A stretch of DNA of 64,000 nt, taken from positions 53,254-117,253 of the forward strand of contig JADJXV010000013.1 in assembly GCA_016720145.1 (NCBI GenBank), read 5' to 3'. The translations under genes were made by a program, and so were the position numbers. This document shows, piece by piece, positions 9,049 to 17,863 of the stretch. The notes beneath the pieces are model-generated. The model saw nothing but the letters and a program-made list of their open reading frames with translations. It was not told the DNA's origin and made no database searches. How positions within the stretch are numbered: the first letter of the stretch is position 1; each line of letters begins with the position of its first letter. This DNA is from Ignavibacteria bacterium. GTDB taxonomy: Bacteria > Bacteroidota > Ignavibacteria > Kapaibacteriales > UBA961.

Positions 9049-9199
9049 CAGGTGTCACACTTTACGTCAATTTTCCGTCCCGTTAGGTGTTCACCTGACG
9101 TCAATTACCTGCCGAATAAACATCAGTTGATGGAGGTCAAGCATATGTTTCATCGGTACGTGTTTGCGATCGGTTGTAGCAACCGACCAGACGGGGAAT
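9049..9199. repeat. Accessory-region repeat, copy C
   Basis: About 150 bp, closest to copy B. It has two versions of the left 33-bp unit (the second holding the palindrome AGGTGTTCACCT), the TGCCGAATAAACATCAGTTG block, TTTCATCGGTACGTGTTTG, and the terminal hairpin TCGGTTG-TAG-CAACCGA with a GACGGGGAAT end. The right end abuts the stop codon (9199-9201) of the lipoprotein gene. Confidence 0.88.
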
Positions 9200-9786
9200 C
9201 AAAAGCTGTTTTTCTTGCCGAGTTGCGCGATTTTCGTTTTTAAGTAATCTGCAAAATTCTTTATCTCTCCGGTCAATTGCGATGTCTGAAAGTCAATGTA
9301 GAATTTTTGCTTTGTATTGGCTTTTGTTATTTCAAAGTAAATTCCACAACCGTCTGTGCAATCCGGGCAACCAAATCGTTCAGATGATTTACTTAATGTC
9401 AGTAATTCCACGGGAATATGCGAAGCAATATCGTGTCCAATGTCAAAATGATATTTGTCGTTGAAATAAGTATTAAATATGATTTCCGATTTGTTAAAGT
9501 AGCTGTCAGTGAAGTCAGCTGAAAATGAGTTTTGATTACCGCCCATTGAGTACCGATACATCGTCGCACAATGGTTACCACATTCTCCGCAGTAAACGCC
9601 AAAAATAATTTGGTCTATAGTATTGTCGAGCTTGGATGGTGTTACTTTTTGAACTACTTCTATTGTTTCAGACTTGCCAGATAATGGAGATGGTTGTCTA
9701 TTGCAGCTTGTCAAACAAAATAGTCCAACGATTAATGTCAGTCTTGTTAGTATCCTGATCTGTTGTGCAGTGCTAGAATAACTCAT
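9199..9786 (-). CDS. Cysteine-rich lipoprotein of unknown function
   Basis: Starting at the ATG at 9786 the 195-residue product has a lipoprotein signal (LTLIVGLFCLTSC, lipobox cysteine at about residue 28). The mature part has a CGECGNHC motif and a CPDCTDGCG cluster, six or more cysteines that could bind metal or form disulfides. No known family was recognised. It is the first (most upstream) gene of the accessory run and its stop touches repeat copy C. A GC-rich terminator at 9921 separates it from murD. Confidence 0.65.
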   Translation of the reverse strand: MSYSSTAQQIRILTRLTLIVGLFCLTSCNRQPSPLSGKSETIEVVQKVTPSKLDNTIDQIIFGVYCGECGNHCATMYRYSMGGNQNSFSADFTDSYFNKSEIIFNTYFNDKYHFDIGHDIASHIPVELLTLSKSSERFGCPDCTDGCGIYFEITKANTKQKFYIDFQTSQLTGEIKNFADYLKTKIAQLGKKNSF

Positions 9787-9920
9787 AACTTGTTTGTAAT
9801 GATGATTGTGATTCCTTCCTATGCAAGTTACCGATAATAAAGTATATACCCAAATCAATCAAAACGGCTCTTTATTTTCTACTACACTTCGAACGAACCC
9901 AACCAACCACAAAAAACAAA

Positions 9921-9953
9921 AAAAAAGGTGCGCCCTATCCGGCGCACCTTTTT
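9921..9953 (-). terminator. Rho-independent terminator after murD
   Basis: Perfect stem AAGGTGCGCC / GGCGCACCTT with a six-base loop, flanked by A and T runs on both sides, so it can work in both directions. It ends the murD transcript and marks the border between the housekeeping and accessory regions. Confidence 0.9.
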
Positions 9954-10040
9954 AATTGAACTATCATCTCTTCCTCCCTCGGCTTGGACGGCAAGGGTGT
10001 CCGCAGGCGAGGTGTGGAATGTGCAAGAGGAACCCCAATC

Positions 10041-11369
10041 TTACAAACTGTGTACTGCTTCTTTGAAGCATTCGCCGCGGTGCTCGTAGTTGGCAAACAT
10101 GTCGAACGATTTGCAGGCGGGGGAGAAGAGTACGACGCTGTTCGGCTCGGCATTGCTTGCGGCCAGCTCTACGGCGTGTTCCATCGACGTGGCTTTGATG
10201 CACCGCGTGGCAATGCAATAATGATCAAAAATGGCTTGGGCTTCTTCGCCGATGGCGATGATGGTGTGGACATTTGCCTTGACGAGTTCATCGAGGGAGG
10301 TGTAGTCGTTGCCGTCGCCGCGACCGCCAGCGATCCAGACGATGGGCTTTTGGTAACTTGACAGGGCGTACCATGCGGCGTTGATATTGGTAGCTTTGGA
10401 GTCGTTGATATAGTCCACGTCATGGAGAGTGCGAACGAATTCGAGCCGGTGTTCGACACCTGAGAAGCTCATGAGACTGTCGCGAATATTTTCGTTGCGT
10501 ACTTCGAAAGCACGCGCTGCAAGGGCGGCTGCCATGGAGTTGTAGCGGTTATGCACTCCCGGCAAGCGCACATCATCAAATAGCATAAGTTCCTCCTCTG
10601 TATGCTGATTATCTGTGCGAATGTATATTTTTCCGTCTCGGCAATACGCGCCCTGCTGCAAGGACTGAATGCTGAACGGCATGATTCGAGCGCGAGTAAA
10701 TTCCGAAGCTGCTGCGGCTTCAGGATTGTCGGCGTTCAAAATTAACAAATCTTTACTTGTTTGATTGCGAGAAGTTTTCCACTTAGCTCGGCAATAGTTC
10801 TCAAAGCTGCCATGATACCCTAGATGATCGGGTGTAATATTAAGAATAACGCCCACATCAGGTCGGAAGTCCACCGTACGATCCAATTGATAACTGCTTG
10901 ATTCCAAAACGACTATCGTGTCAGGTGTAAGGGTACGAACTAGCGCCGATAGGGGTGTACCAATATTCCCAGCGGACACGGCAGAGCGTCCTGCATTCTG
11001 CAAAATATACGTCGTGAGTGCCGTGGTGGTTGTTTTTCCATTTGTACCGGTGATGGAAATCATAGGATTGGCAATCTGCCGCCAAGCGAATTCCAATTCA
11101 CTGATAATTTCAATACCACGCGCTTGAGCTTCCTGAATAATAGGGGACGAGGGAGGCACGCCCGGGGAAGTAATTATACAATTCACATTCTGCAAGGCGC
11201 GAGTCGAATGACCGCCGAATTCTGCTTCGATGCCGTAGCCATTGAGAGTGGAAGTAATTTCTGAAGTTTCGGGCTTGGACTCAGTCAAAAATACTGAATC
11301 ACCATTTTCATGTGCGAGAATGGCGGCGGCGAGCCCGCTTTTGCCGGCGCCGATGATTGTGTAATTCAT
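10041..11369 (-). CDS. murD: UDP-N-acetylmuramoyl-L-alanine--D-glutamate ligase
   Basis: Cytosolic peptidoglycan enzyme that adds D-glutamate to UDP-MurNAc-L-Ala with ATP. The 442-residue product has the N-terminal dinucleotide-like domain (IGAGKSGLAAA), the Mur ligase P-loop SITGTNGKTTTTAL at about residues 103-116, the VLNITPDHLGYHGSFENYCRAK segment, NDSKATN, and the C-terminal domain with VLFSPACKSFDMFANYEHRG, which is a MurD hallmark. Full length, no frame break. GC content is clearly higher than in the accessory genes beyond the terminator. sixA lies 20 bases upstream, suggesting a shared transcript. Confidence 0.97.
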   Translation of the reverse strand: MNYTIIGAGKSGLAAAILAHENGDSVFLTESKPETSEITSTLNGYGIEAEFGGHSTRALQNVNCIITSPGVPPSSPIIQEAQARGIEIISELEFAWRQIANPMISITGTNGKTTTTALTTYILQNAGRSAVSAGNIGTPLSALVRTLTPDTIVVLESSSYQLDRTVDFRPDVGVILNITPDHLGYHGSFENYCRAKWKTSRNQTSKDLLILNADNPEAAAASEFTRARIMPFSIQSLQQGAYCRDGKIYIRTDNQHTEEELMLFDDVRLPGVHNRYNSMAAALAARAFEVRNENIRDSLMSFSGVEHRLEFVRTLHDVDYINDSKATNINAAWYALSSYQKPIVWIAGGRGDGNDYTSLDELVKANVHTIIAIGEEAQAIFDHYCIATRCIKATSMEHAVELAASNAEPNSVVLFSPACKSFDMFANYEHRGECFKEAVHSL

Positions 11370-11389
11370 AGAGTTAGGATAGGTGAAAG

Positions 11390-11872
11390 TTAGGATTCAA
11401 TAATTTCATCAGCCGTTGAAAACCAATACAACGTGCCACGAATAGTAGGAATACTCTCGACGAGCACGGAGCAAATACTAGCCGGAGCAAAACCATAGAG
11501 CGTCTGATTTTCAGGGCAGAGCATCGACGCAAATTCACTCACCGCCGGCTCGTGGCTCACAATCATCAGCGATTGAGCGGCGGTGTATTCGATGAGTATC
11601 TCGTGAAGGAGATTGAAGTTGGAATTTGGTGTCAGGCGGTTATCACGTTCAACAGGGAATTCATTGCCTAGTTCCGAAGCAATAATATCCGAGGTTTGGA
11701 TAGCCCTTAAATACGGACTCGACAAAATCACTTCAGGTCGGATGTTTTTACGAGCTAGCGCCGCACCCACTTGAGTCACAATGTCGATGCCTTCAAGTGT
11801 CAGTGCGCGTTCTTTATCTATTCTACCGATGGGATTCTCAGCGATTCCATGTCGCATGATATATAAAATCAA
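11390..11872 (-). CDS. sixA: Phosphohistidine phosphatase SixA family
   Basis: A 160-residue histidine-phosphatase-superfamily protein, predicted to remove phosphate from phosphohistidine. The catalytic LYIMRHGIAE is at the N-terminus (RHG at residues 7-9), a KNIRPEVILSSPYLRAIQT motif follows, and the second histidine is in SLMIVSHEPAVSEF. The best start is a TTG at 11872, which places the RHG motif at its usual distance from the N-terminus; the first ATG would cut into the motif. It lies just upstream of murD on the same strand. Confidence 0.88.
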   Translation of the reverse strand: MILYIMRHGIAENPIGRIDKERALTLEGIDIVTQVGAALARKNIRPEVILSSPYLRAIQTSDIIASELGNEFPVERDNRLTPNSNFNLLHEILIEYTAAQSLMIVSHEPAVSEFASMLCPENQTLYGFAPASICSVLVESIPTIRGTLYWFSTADEIIES

Positions 11873-11935
11873 GGTACTTCTTTCGTTTAGTGGTAGTATG
11901 TTCTATTGGTATTGATGCTCTCTGAAACACAAGTA

Positions 11936-12700
11936 TTATTTGGTGACCGATACGCGTACTGGAGTGTTCTTGGGAACGATAGTGCCTGCAGCAGGATTTT
12001 GATTCAAAATCGTTTCTCCCATGTACGTATCATCATGTACATCAGTTACTTCGCCGAGAATTAGTCCTGCTTCAAGTAGCTTTTCACGCGCTTCGTCCAT
12101 TGTGCCGTTGACAAGATCCGGGACCGTAATCTGTGATTCGGAGCCACGACTGAGAACTACGCTAATTGCTTCATTAAATTGAGCTTCACCACCGGCGGGA
12201 ACGCTTTGCTCGCTTACCAAATCTTGTTGCATTGTTTCACTAAATTCATAGGTTGTAGTGCCGATTTGGAGGCCGAGTCGCAAGAGAGCTACTCTCGCAT
12301 CTCGCAGTGTTTTGCCAATAAGTGTAGGCACGCGAACGATTTCCTTGCCTTTGCTTACCGTGAGATAGACGCGACGTTCTTCTTTTACTTCAGCATCCGG
12401 ATAGGGAAGTTGATTGATAATTGTGCCTTTGGGTGCTTTGTCATTTGCTACTTCCCGAATTCCTTGGACTTCGAGTTTGCTTTGCCCAAGCATAATCCGC
12501 GCTTCGTCGATAGATTTCCCGAGGACATTTGGTACTTTGACCGTGGAGTTGGAATGCACGATAAGTGGTAGTATAATTTTATCAGCAAGGAAGGTGAGAA
12601 TAAAGAGAATGGTGACAAACCCAATGATAACTATTCCATACCGTTTCCAAGGTGCAAGTCGGTCGAGGAACGATTGTTCTTTGTCTGCGTTATCCATCAT
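11936..12700 (-). CDS. Membrane-anchored PASTA-domain protein
   Basis: From the ATG at 12700 the product is 254 residues: a short cytosolic tail, one membrane helix (GIVIIGFVTILFILTFLADK) and three PASTA domains in the periplasm, each beginning with a VPNVLGKS/VPTLIGKT/VPDLVNGT motif. A TTG at 12745 would add 15 residues. PASTA domains bind peptidoglycan or unlinked muropeptides; in this group they occur on stand-alone proteins without a kinase domain, as here. The position beside murD and sixA fits a cell-wall role. No kinase motif is present. Confidence 0.88.
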   Translation of the reverse strand: MMDNADKEQSFLDRLAPWKRYGIVIIGFVTILFILTFLADKIILPLIVHSNSTVKVPNVLGKSIDEARIMLGQSKLEVQGIREVANDKAPKGTIINQLPYPDAEVKEERRVYLTVSKGKEIVRVPTLIGKTLRDARVALLRLGLQIGTTTYEFSETMQQDLVSEQSVPAGGEAQFNEAISVVLSRGSESQITVPDLVNGTMDEAREKLLEAGLILGEVTDVHDDTYMGETILNQNPAAGTIVPKNTPVRVSVTK

Positions 12701-12944
12701 AGAGGAAAGCAAAGAATTGGGAGAATTGGACGAAACTTTCGGCAAAAATACGAAAATACCAAATTCTTACGCTTACTGAGAGGTTTTCTCGCTCTTCAAT
12801 TCACGAAAAATTGCTACTTTGCACGAAAATATTATTCACAAAACATTTTTTCGTGCTTGCCATTCTGTGAGTGTATTCGAACAATAAATCGAATCTTGCT
12901 GATTGGTAAATCGAGATAGAATGCACTTTTCTCTTAGATTCTAT

Positions 12945-13859
12945 ATGAAGCTAACTTTTATTTCTGCTCTAGTATTCTGCATATTTATTCTGCCAAACAC
13001 TGCCAAATCGGACGGCTGGACTCAGCCCAAGGGGCAATTATTCGCAAAAGTCTATGCAGGTACTATGCTTGCGTCGAGTTACCGGAATTTAGACGGCGAA
13101 AGTGCATTTTACAAACTTGATACACGTGACTCAATCAATTATCCCAATGGCCGTAAATACGCCACAGAGCTAAGTGGTTTATTATCAGGACTATACGCTG
13201 AGTACGGTGTCTCCAACGATTTCACTCTCTTACTCGACATTCCCTTTGGCTACTTCGCCCTCCACGAAGTCTATTCAACCAATCAAATAGTCGTTGACGG
13301 CGAGACGAAGTACGAGTCAAGTATCACACAATTCCCGTATTTCGGGTTCGGTACTCGCTGGAAGATGAGTGTCGGCAAGTCGGTCACGGCGTTATCATTA
13401 ATGATGAGAATACCTCCCGGTTTTCATAACGGCGTCGCTAACGACCCACATGAATTTTTGAGTGACAATGCTATGCAAGTGCTTGGTGGAATTGAGTTTG
13501 GATTGCCCTTTAAAGACGGATGGATGGTCTCGACACTGAAGTATAATTATCGATTTGAAGACTTACAAGACGAGCTCGCCTTCCATGTCGAGGCAGGATC
13601 GCAGAAAATTCCTAACACATTTATCAAGATTTATGGCGATATACTTCAAAGCATGGGCAGTTTTTCAAATGTCGGTGACTTTAACCCCCGCCGAACGATA
13701 TTACAAGAGAATTACATTGCCGCCGGCGCAACATTCGGCGTGCAAGTAGCTGAAAACTGGTATCTCGATGTCGATTATTCAGCACGCTTCACCGGGAAAA
13801 ACAGTTGGAATATCGGGACGTTTGCCATCGGGCTGAGCGCGACTATACCCGAATTGTAG
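12945..13859 (+). CDS. Outer-membrane beta-barrel protein (transporter-like)
   Basis: From the ATG at 12945 the product is 304 residues with a signal peptide (MKLTFISALVFCIFILPNTAKS), then alternating amphipathic strands typical of a beta-barrel (GLYAEYGVSNDFTLLLDIPF, FGFGTRWKMSVGKSVTALSL) and a final strand ending in a hydrophobic residue. An ATG at 12921 is an alternative start. It resembles uncharacterised porin-like or transporter-like outer-membrane proteins of the FCB group; substrate unknown. It is transcribed divergently from the PASTA gene. Confidence 0.7.
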   Translation: MKLTFISALVFCIFILPNTAKSDGWTQPKGQLFAKVYAGTMLASSYRNLDGESAFYKLDTRDSINYPNGRKYATELSGLLSGLYAEYGVSNDFTLLLDIPFGYFALHEVYSTNQIVVDGETKYESSITQFPYFGFGTRWKMSVGKSVTALSLMMRIPPGFHNGVANDPHEFLSDNAMQVLGGIEFGLPFKDGWMVSTLKYNYRFEDLQDELAFHVEAGSQKIPNTFIKIYGDILQSMGSFSNVGDFNPRRTILQENYIAAGATFGVQVAENWYLDVDYSARFTGKNSWNIGTFAIGLSATIPEL

Positions 13860-13946
13860 TAGGGGGAGGAGATAAAAAATACTATAACGTACTATTGCGC
13901 CTCTTGCGTCTTTTGCGTTAAAAATCTTGCGTAGTAAGTATTAATC

Positions 13947-13984
13947 AAAAAAAGACCTTCACAATATCACTATCATGAAGGTCT
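13947..13984 (-). terminator. Terminator downstream of ispG
   Basis: Stem AGACCTTCA / TGAAGGTCT with a 12-base loop, followed on the minus strand by seven T. It lies between the convergent barrel gene and ispG and probably ends ispG transcription. Confidence 0.8.
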
Positions 13985-14007
13985 ATATATTTCTCCAGCT
14001 CAATCCA

Positions 14008-15151
14008 TCAATGATGCGCCGCTTCCTCTTCCGACGGCTGAAATGCCATTACTTCATCAACGACTGCCTGCACGATTTCCGACTCTTTCACCCTGCGAAC
14101 AACTACACCTTTGCGGTATAATATACCGACGCCTTTACCGGCTGCGATACCGATATCTGCTTCGCTTGCTTCGCCAGGACCATTGACCACACAACCGAGA
14201 AGGGCGATCTTTACGGGCTTTTTTACACCTTTTAAAGACTCTTCTAACTCGTTGGTAATTTTAAATAAATCGACTTCTAATCTTCCGCAGGTTGGGCAGG
14301 CGATGATCTCAACACTTCGTTGTGCGAGTCCGAGTGAACGGAGGATATCTTTACCTACTTCTACTTCTTTTTCGGGTTCGTCAGTGAGTGAAACGCGGAT
14401 AGTATCGCCAATTCCTTCGGCAAGGAGAGTGCCGATACCAATAGAGGATTTGATTGTTCCGACGCGTGTTGTGCCCGGCCTCGGTCACGCCTAAATGGAG
14501 TGGAAAGTCTGTTTTCTCTGCAAGCATGCGATATGCTTCAATCATCAACCGTACGTCGGTGGATTTAACGGAAATAATCACATCGTCGAAGCCAAAATCA
14601 GCACAAATTTCCGCATGGCGCATCGCACTTTCGAATAATGCTTCGGCGGTGGGGTAACCATGTTTTTCTAAAATATCTTCCTCAAGCGAACCGGAATTCA
14701 CACCGATACGGATGGGAATCTGACGTTCTTTTGCAGCGGTGAGTACTTGCTTGATACGTTCGCGTGAACCTATATTACCGGGATTAATTCTCACTTTCGC
14801 CACTCCGGCCTCGATTGCGCGAAGAGCAAAAACATGATTAAAATGAATATCGGAAACAATTGGAATTCTTGTCTGTTTTACAATCTCACCGATCGCTTCT
14901 GCAGCGTCCCAATCATTAATGGTGATGCGTACTATATCGACTCCTGCCTCCTCACAGCGATTGACTTGTGCGACGGTTGCGGCTACGTCGCCGGTCTTGG
15001 TCTTGGTCATCGTCTGCACACTGATTGGAGCATTTCCGCCGACAGGAACATTGCCGACCATCACCTGACGCGAAACGCGCCTGCGAAACGGCTTGACGAT
15101 AAAAGGCTGTTCGGCTTGAGCTTGTAATACAGGCAAAGAAAAATCTTGCAT
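14008..15151 (-). CDS. ispG: 4-hydroxy-3-methylbut-2-en-1-yl diphosphate synthase (one-base frameshift)
   Basis: MEP isoprenoid-pathway iron-sulfur enzyme that converts MEcPP to HMBPP. The 5' part (from 15151) has the TIM-barrel motifs SVQTMTKTKTGD, EAGVDIVRI, RINPGNIG and RIGVNSGSLEE. The frame breaks at about 14478, where GCCGGG should be GCCGG: one extra G. With it removed the protein is 380 residues and reads on through LGVTEAGTTRVGTIKSSIGI, the cluster ligands IIACPTCGR and GCVVNGPGE, to the stop at 14008. ispG is normally essential, so a sequence error is more likely than loss. Confidence 0.95.
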
Positions 15152-15189
15152 AAAACTTATTTGTGTAGAAATGAAGGAAGTTGTGTTTT

Positions 15190-15412
15190 AGTCGTAAGTC
15201 TGTAAGTCGAAAGTCGAAAGTCGAAAGTCGAAAGTCGAAAGTCGAAAGTCGAAGTCGCTAAATCGTAAGTCATAAATCGAATGTCAGTACGTCGAAAGTC
15301 GAAAGTCGAAAGTCTGTAAGTCGTTAAATCGTAAGTCATAAATCGAATGTCAGTACGTCGAAAGTCAAAAGTCGTTAAGTTCAATGTCAGAAGTCGAATG
15401 TCAGTAGGTGGA
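15190..15412. repeat. Heptamer-type tandem repeat, left array
   Basis: Dense degenerate repeats of a seven-base unit (GTCGAAA, with GTCGTAA and GTCATAA variants). A 66-bp higher-order unit is duplicated, at 15254-15319 and 15320-15385, nearly identical over its first 47 bases. It lies in the ispG-rhomboid spacer. Confidence 0.9.
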
Positions 15413-15587
15413 AATTCTATAAAAACTTTCGTTAGTAAATCTGTAATTCAGTCAGAGAGTTAGAAGTTGAGTAAGTTAATAATTTGTAAGAAGTTAGAAG
15501 ATAATTTTGCAAGTAATTAAATACAAGATTTTAAAGCATAAGACACTACAAAACTACCTTACATCATTATGGACTTACTAATCATAA

Positions 15588-15659
15588 ACTTACTACTTAC
15601 TACTTACCGACTTACGACTTACCGACTTACGACTTACTGACTTACTGACTTACGACTTA
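15588..15659. repeat. Heptamer-type tandem repeat, right array (inverted)
   Basis: Units of CGACTTA / TGACTTA / CTACTTA, the reverse complement of the TAAGTCG form in the left array. It abuts the 3' end of the rhomboid gene, so the two arrays face each other across about 175 bases. Confidence 0.85.
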
Positions 15660-15666
15660 AAAAGAA

Positions 15667-16604
15667 TCAATCCATTTTCTTACTAATCTCATACAGAATC
15701 TTCTTTTCCTCATCGCTCAAGCTATTGAAGCCTGTCGAAGAAATTTTATCTAGTATAGTATCTATTTGACGCTGAGATACTTCGAGGCCTTCAACAAACA
15801 TACCTGAGCCGCGACCGACGGAAGGCGTGGTAGAAGGAGTACCTTCGGTTGTTGTAACATCTACCCTTCAGAGGGGATGTTGACGTTTGGGAATTGATTG
15901 TTTATTCGATGAAAACATATCGATTAATCGGTCAATTCCATAATAGACCTTTAGATTATCTCCGTATTTCAATAACAAAAATCCAAATATTGCTCCGCCG
16001 ATGTGTGCAAAATAGGCAACTTGTGAATTAGGGTCATTTGGATCTGGTGTTTTAGTTATCCTGAAAAATTATACGAACAAATCAAAATAAAATACTTTCG
16101 CAGGAATTGGAAAAAATTGGAATATAATAATTGGTCGATTTGGAAACATAAATGCAAAGCAAGAAATTCCATAAATTGAACCGGAAGCACCAACTAATGG
16201 AAGAGGACTGTCCACACCAGGAACTAATTGTACAAAAAGTTGAACCATTCCTGCCCCTATTCCACTAAGAGGTAGAATACTAAAATCTGCATGAACCCCA
16301 AACATTCTCCAATTCAGCTCCAAACATCCAGAAACGCGAATAATTAAACAATATATGCGAGAACCCTCCATGCATAAATTGATAAGTTATTAATTGCCAA
16401 GGATAAAGCTCACTTTGAATCGGGTGGAATGAAAATAATCGAAAAATAATATTGCAAGGAATACCTTAATTGAAAATACATTTCCAGAAAAAATGTTTCT
16501 AATATAAATACAGCTACATTAATAATCAGTAATGATTTCAATACCGGCGGAAAGAAGGAAAAGCCCCGATTTGGAGAGGAGTAGTCGCGGTCGTAAATGC
16601 CCAT
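15667..16604 (-). pseudogene. Rhomboid family protein, heavily frame-disrupted
   Basis: Inner-membrane rhomboid (GxSG serine protease fold). Pieces in different frames line up in order: N-terminal FPPVLKSLLIINVAVFILET, then HPIQSELYPWQLITYQFMHG, WMFGAELENVWG, LSGIGAGMVQLF, the catalytic GASGSIYGI, FPNRPIIIFQFFPIPAK, AYFAHIGGAIFGF with the catalytic histidine, and a C-terminal SLSDEEKKILYEISKKMD. Joining them needs at least five one-base changes, mostly lost T or A in homopolymers, and passes an in-frame TGA at 15868. All landmark residues of the protease are kept, so this is either a very recent pseudogene or a stretch of poor consensus. Confidence 0.8.
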
Positions 16605-16632
16605 GAATTGATCAAAAATTAAAGAAAGTGTA

Positions 16633-17823
16633 TTAATTATCTAATGCTTGAACGCCGGGTAGGACTTTGCCTTCCAGAAATTCGAGCGATGCACCACCAC
16701 CGGTGGAAACATGGGTAACTTGTTTTTCTAAATGAAATTGCGTGATTGCAGCCGCCGAGTCTCCACCGCCTATGATTGTGATTGCACCTGCGCTTGTGGC
16801 AGCAACCATGGCATCAGCCACGGCACGTGTACCGTGAGCAAAATTCGGCATTTCAAAGACGCCCATCGGACCATTCCAGACGACTGTCTTGGCATTCGTA
16901 ATTTCTTGAGTAAAAAGCGCTTGAGTATCAGTGCCTATATCCATTCCCATCCACTCTTCATCAATATTCTCAATGGATACATTCTTGTGCTGAGCATCAT
17001 TTTTGAATGAATCGGCAATAACAGTATCTATTGGAAGTAGTAGCTTGACACCACGTTCTTTGGCATCGGCGATTAATTCGCCGGCGAGCGAGATACGGTC
17101 GTGTTCGACGAGACTTTTACCTACTTCGAGACCCATGGCTTTATAAAACGTGAACATCATACCGCCGCCGATGAGAATTGCATCGCATTTTGTCAGGAGC
17201 TGACGAATGACATCAATTTTGCCGGAAACCTTTGAACCACCAAGAATTGCAACAAAAGGACGTTCAGGATGTGCAAGAGCAGTTCCTAAATATTGGAGTT
17301 CTTTTTGCATCAAAATACCCGCTGCTTTCTCCGAGATATAATGCGTTACACCTTCGGTCGAAGCATGTGCGCGGTGCGCGGTACCAAAAGCATCATTGAC
17401 ATAGACTTCTCCAAGTGAGGCGAGCTTTTGAGAAAATGCGGGGTCATTTGCTTCTTCTTCAGCATAAAAACGGAGGTTTTCGAGGAGGATTACGTCACCT
17501 GCTGCTGCTTCGCGAACCATAGTCGACGCTTCCTCACCGATACAATCACCTGCAAAATATACGGGCTGGTTTATTAATTCTGCAAGATGTTCGGCTACCG
17601 GAGCTAGCGAATACTTCTGATTTACTTTCCCTTTCGGGCGTCCGAGGTGTGACATTAATATCGCGATACCGCCATGAGCTATAATGTACTTAATAGTAGG
17701 CAGCGACTCGACAATACGTGTATCATCCGTTATAGAAGAAGTCTCATCAAGCGGCACATTGAAGTCCACGCGTACCAACACACGGCGACCTTGAAGTGGG
17801 ATATGGGATAGAATTTGTAACAT
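16633..17823 (-). CDS. pgk: Phosphoglycerate kinase
   Basis: Glycolytic enzyme making ATP and 3-phosphoglycerate from 1,3-bisphosphoglycerate in the cytosol. Start at the ATG at 17823 gives 396 residues, the normal size, beginning MLQILSHIPLQGRRVLVRVD; a longer reading adds ten residues. Signature segments are RVLVRVDFNVPLDE, LMSHLGRPKGK, LLENLRFYAEEEAND, ILGGSKVSGKIDVI, VVWNGPMGVFEMPNFAHGT and the nucleotide-binding TIIGGGDSAAA. Intact. The gene lies 40 bases downstream of glmS on the same strand. Confidence 0.97.
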   Translation of the reverse strand: MLQILSHIPLQGRRVLVRVDFNVPLDETSSITDDTRIVESLPTIKYIIAHGGIAILMSHLGRPKGKVNQKYSLAPVAEHLAELINQPVYFAGDCIGEEASTMVREAAAGDVILLENLRFYAEEEANDPAFSQKLASLGEVYVNDAFGTAHRAHASTEGVTHYISEKAAGILMQKELQYLGTALAHPERPFVAILGGSKVSGKIDVIRQLLTKCDAILIGGGMMFTFYKAMGLEVGKSLVEHDRISLAGELIADAKERGVKLLLPIDTVIADSFKNDAQHKNVSIENIDEEWMGMDIGTDTQALFTQEITNAKTVVWNGPMGVFEMPNFAHGTRAVADAMVAATSAGAITIIGGGDSAAAITQFHLEKQVTHVSTGGGASLEFLEGKVLPGVQALDN

Positions 17824-17863
17824 AGAAGTAATGATTAACTGTTGAAACTTCAACTCCAGTTTA

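Noticed and set aside
2901..9199. Repeat copies as classical integron attC sites
   Set aside because: GTTRRRY-like text (GTTAGGT, GTTAAGT) occurs, but in the wrong place and orientation for attC beside minus-strand genes, and no paired RYYYAAC core or integrase was found.
15157..15384. 75-residue open frame across the heptamer array
   Set aside because: It is a translation of the tandem repeat (DFRRTD/TYDL/TFDFR units), not a protein-like sequence.
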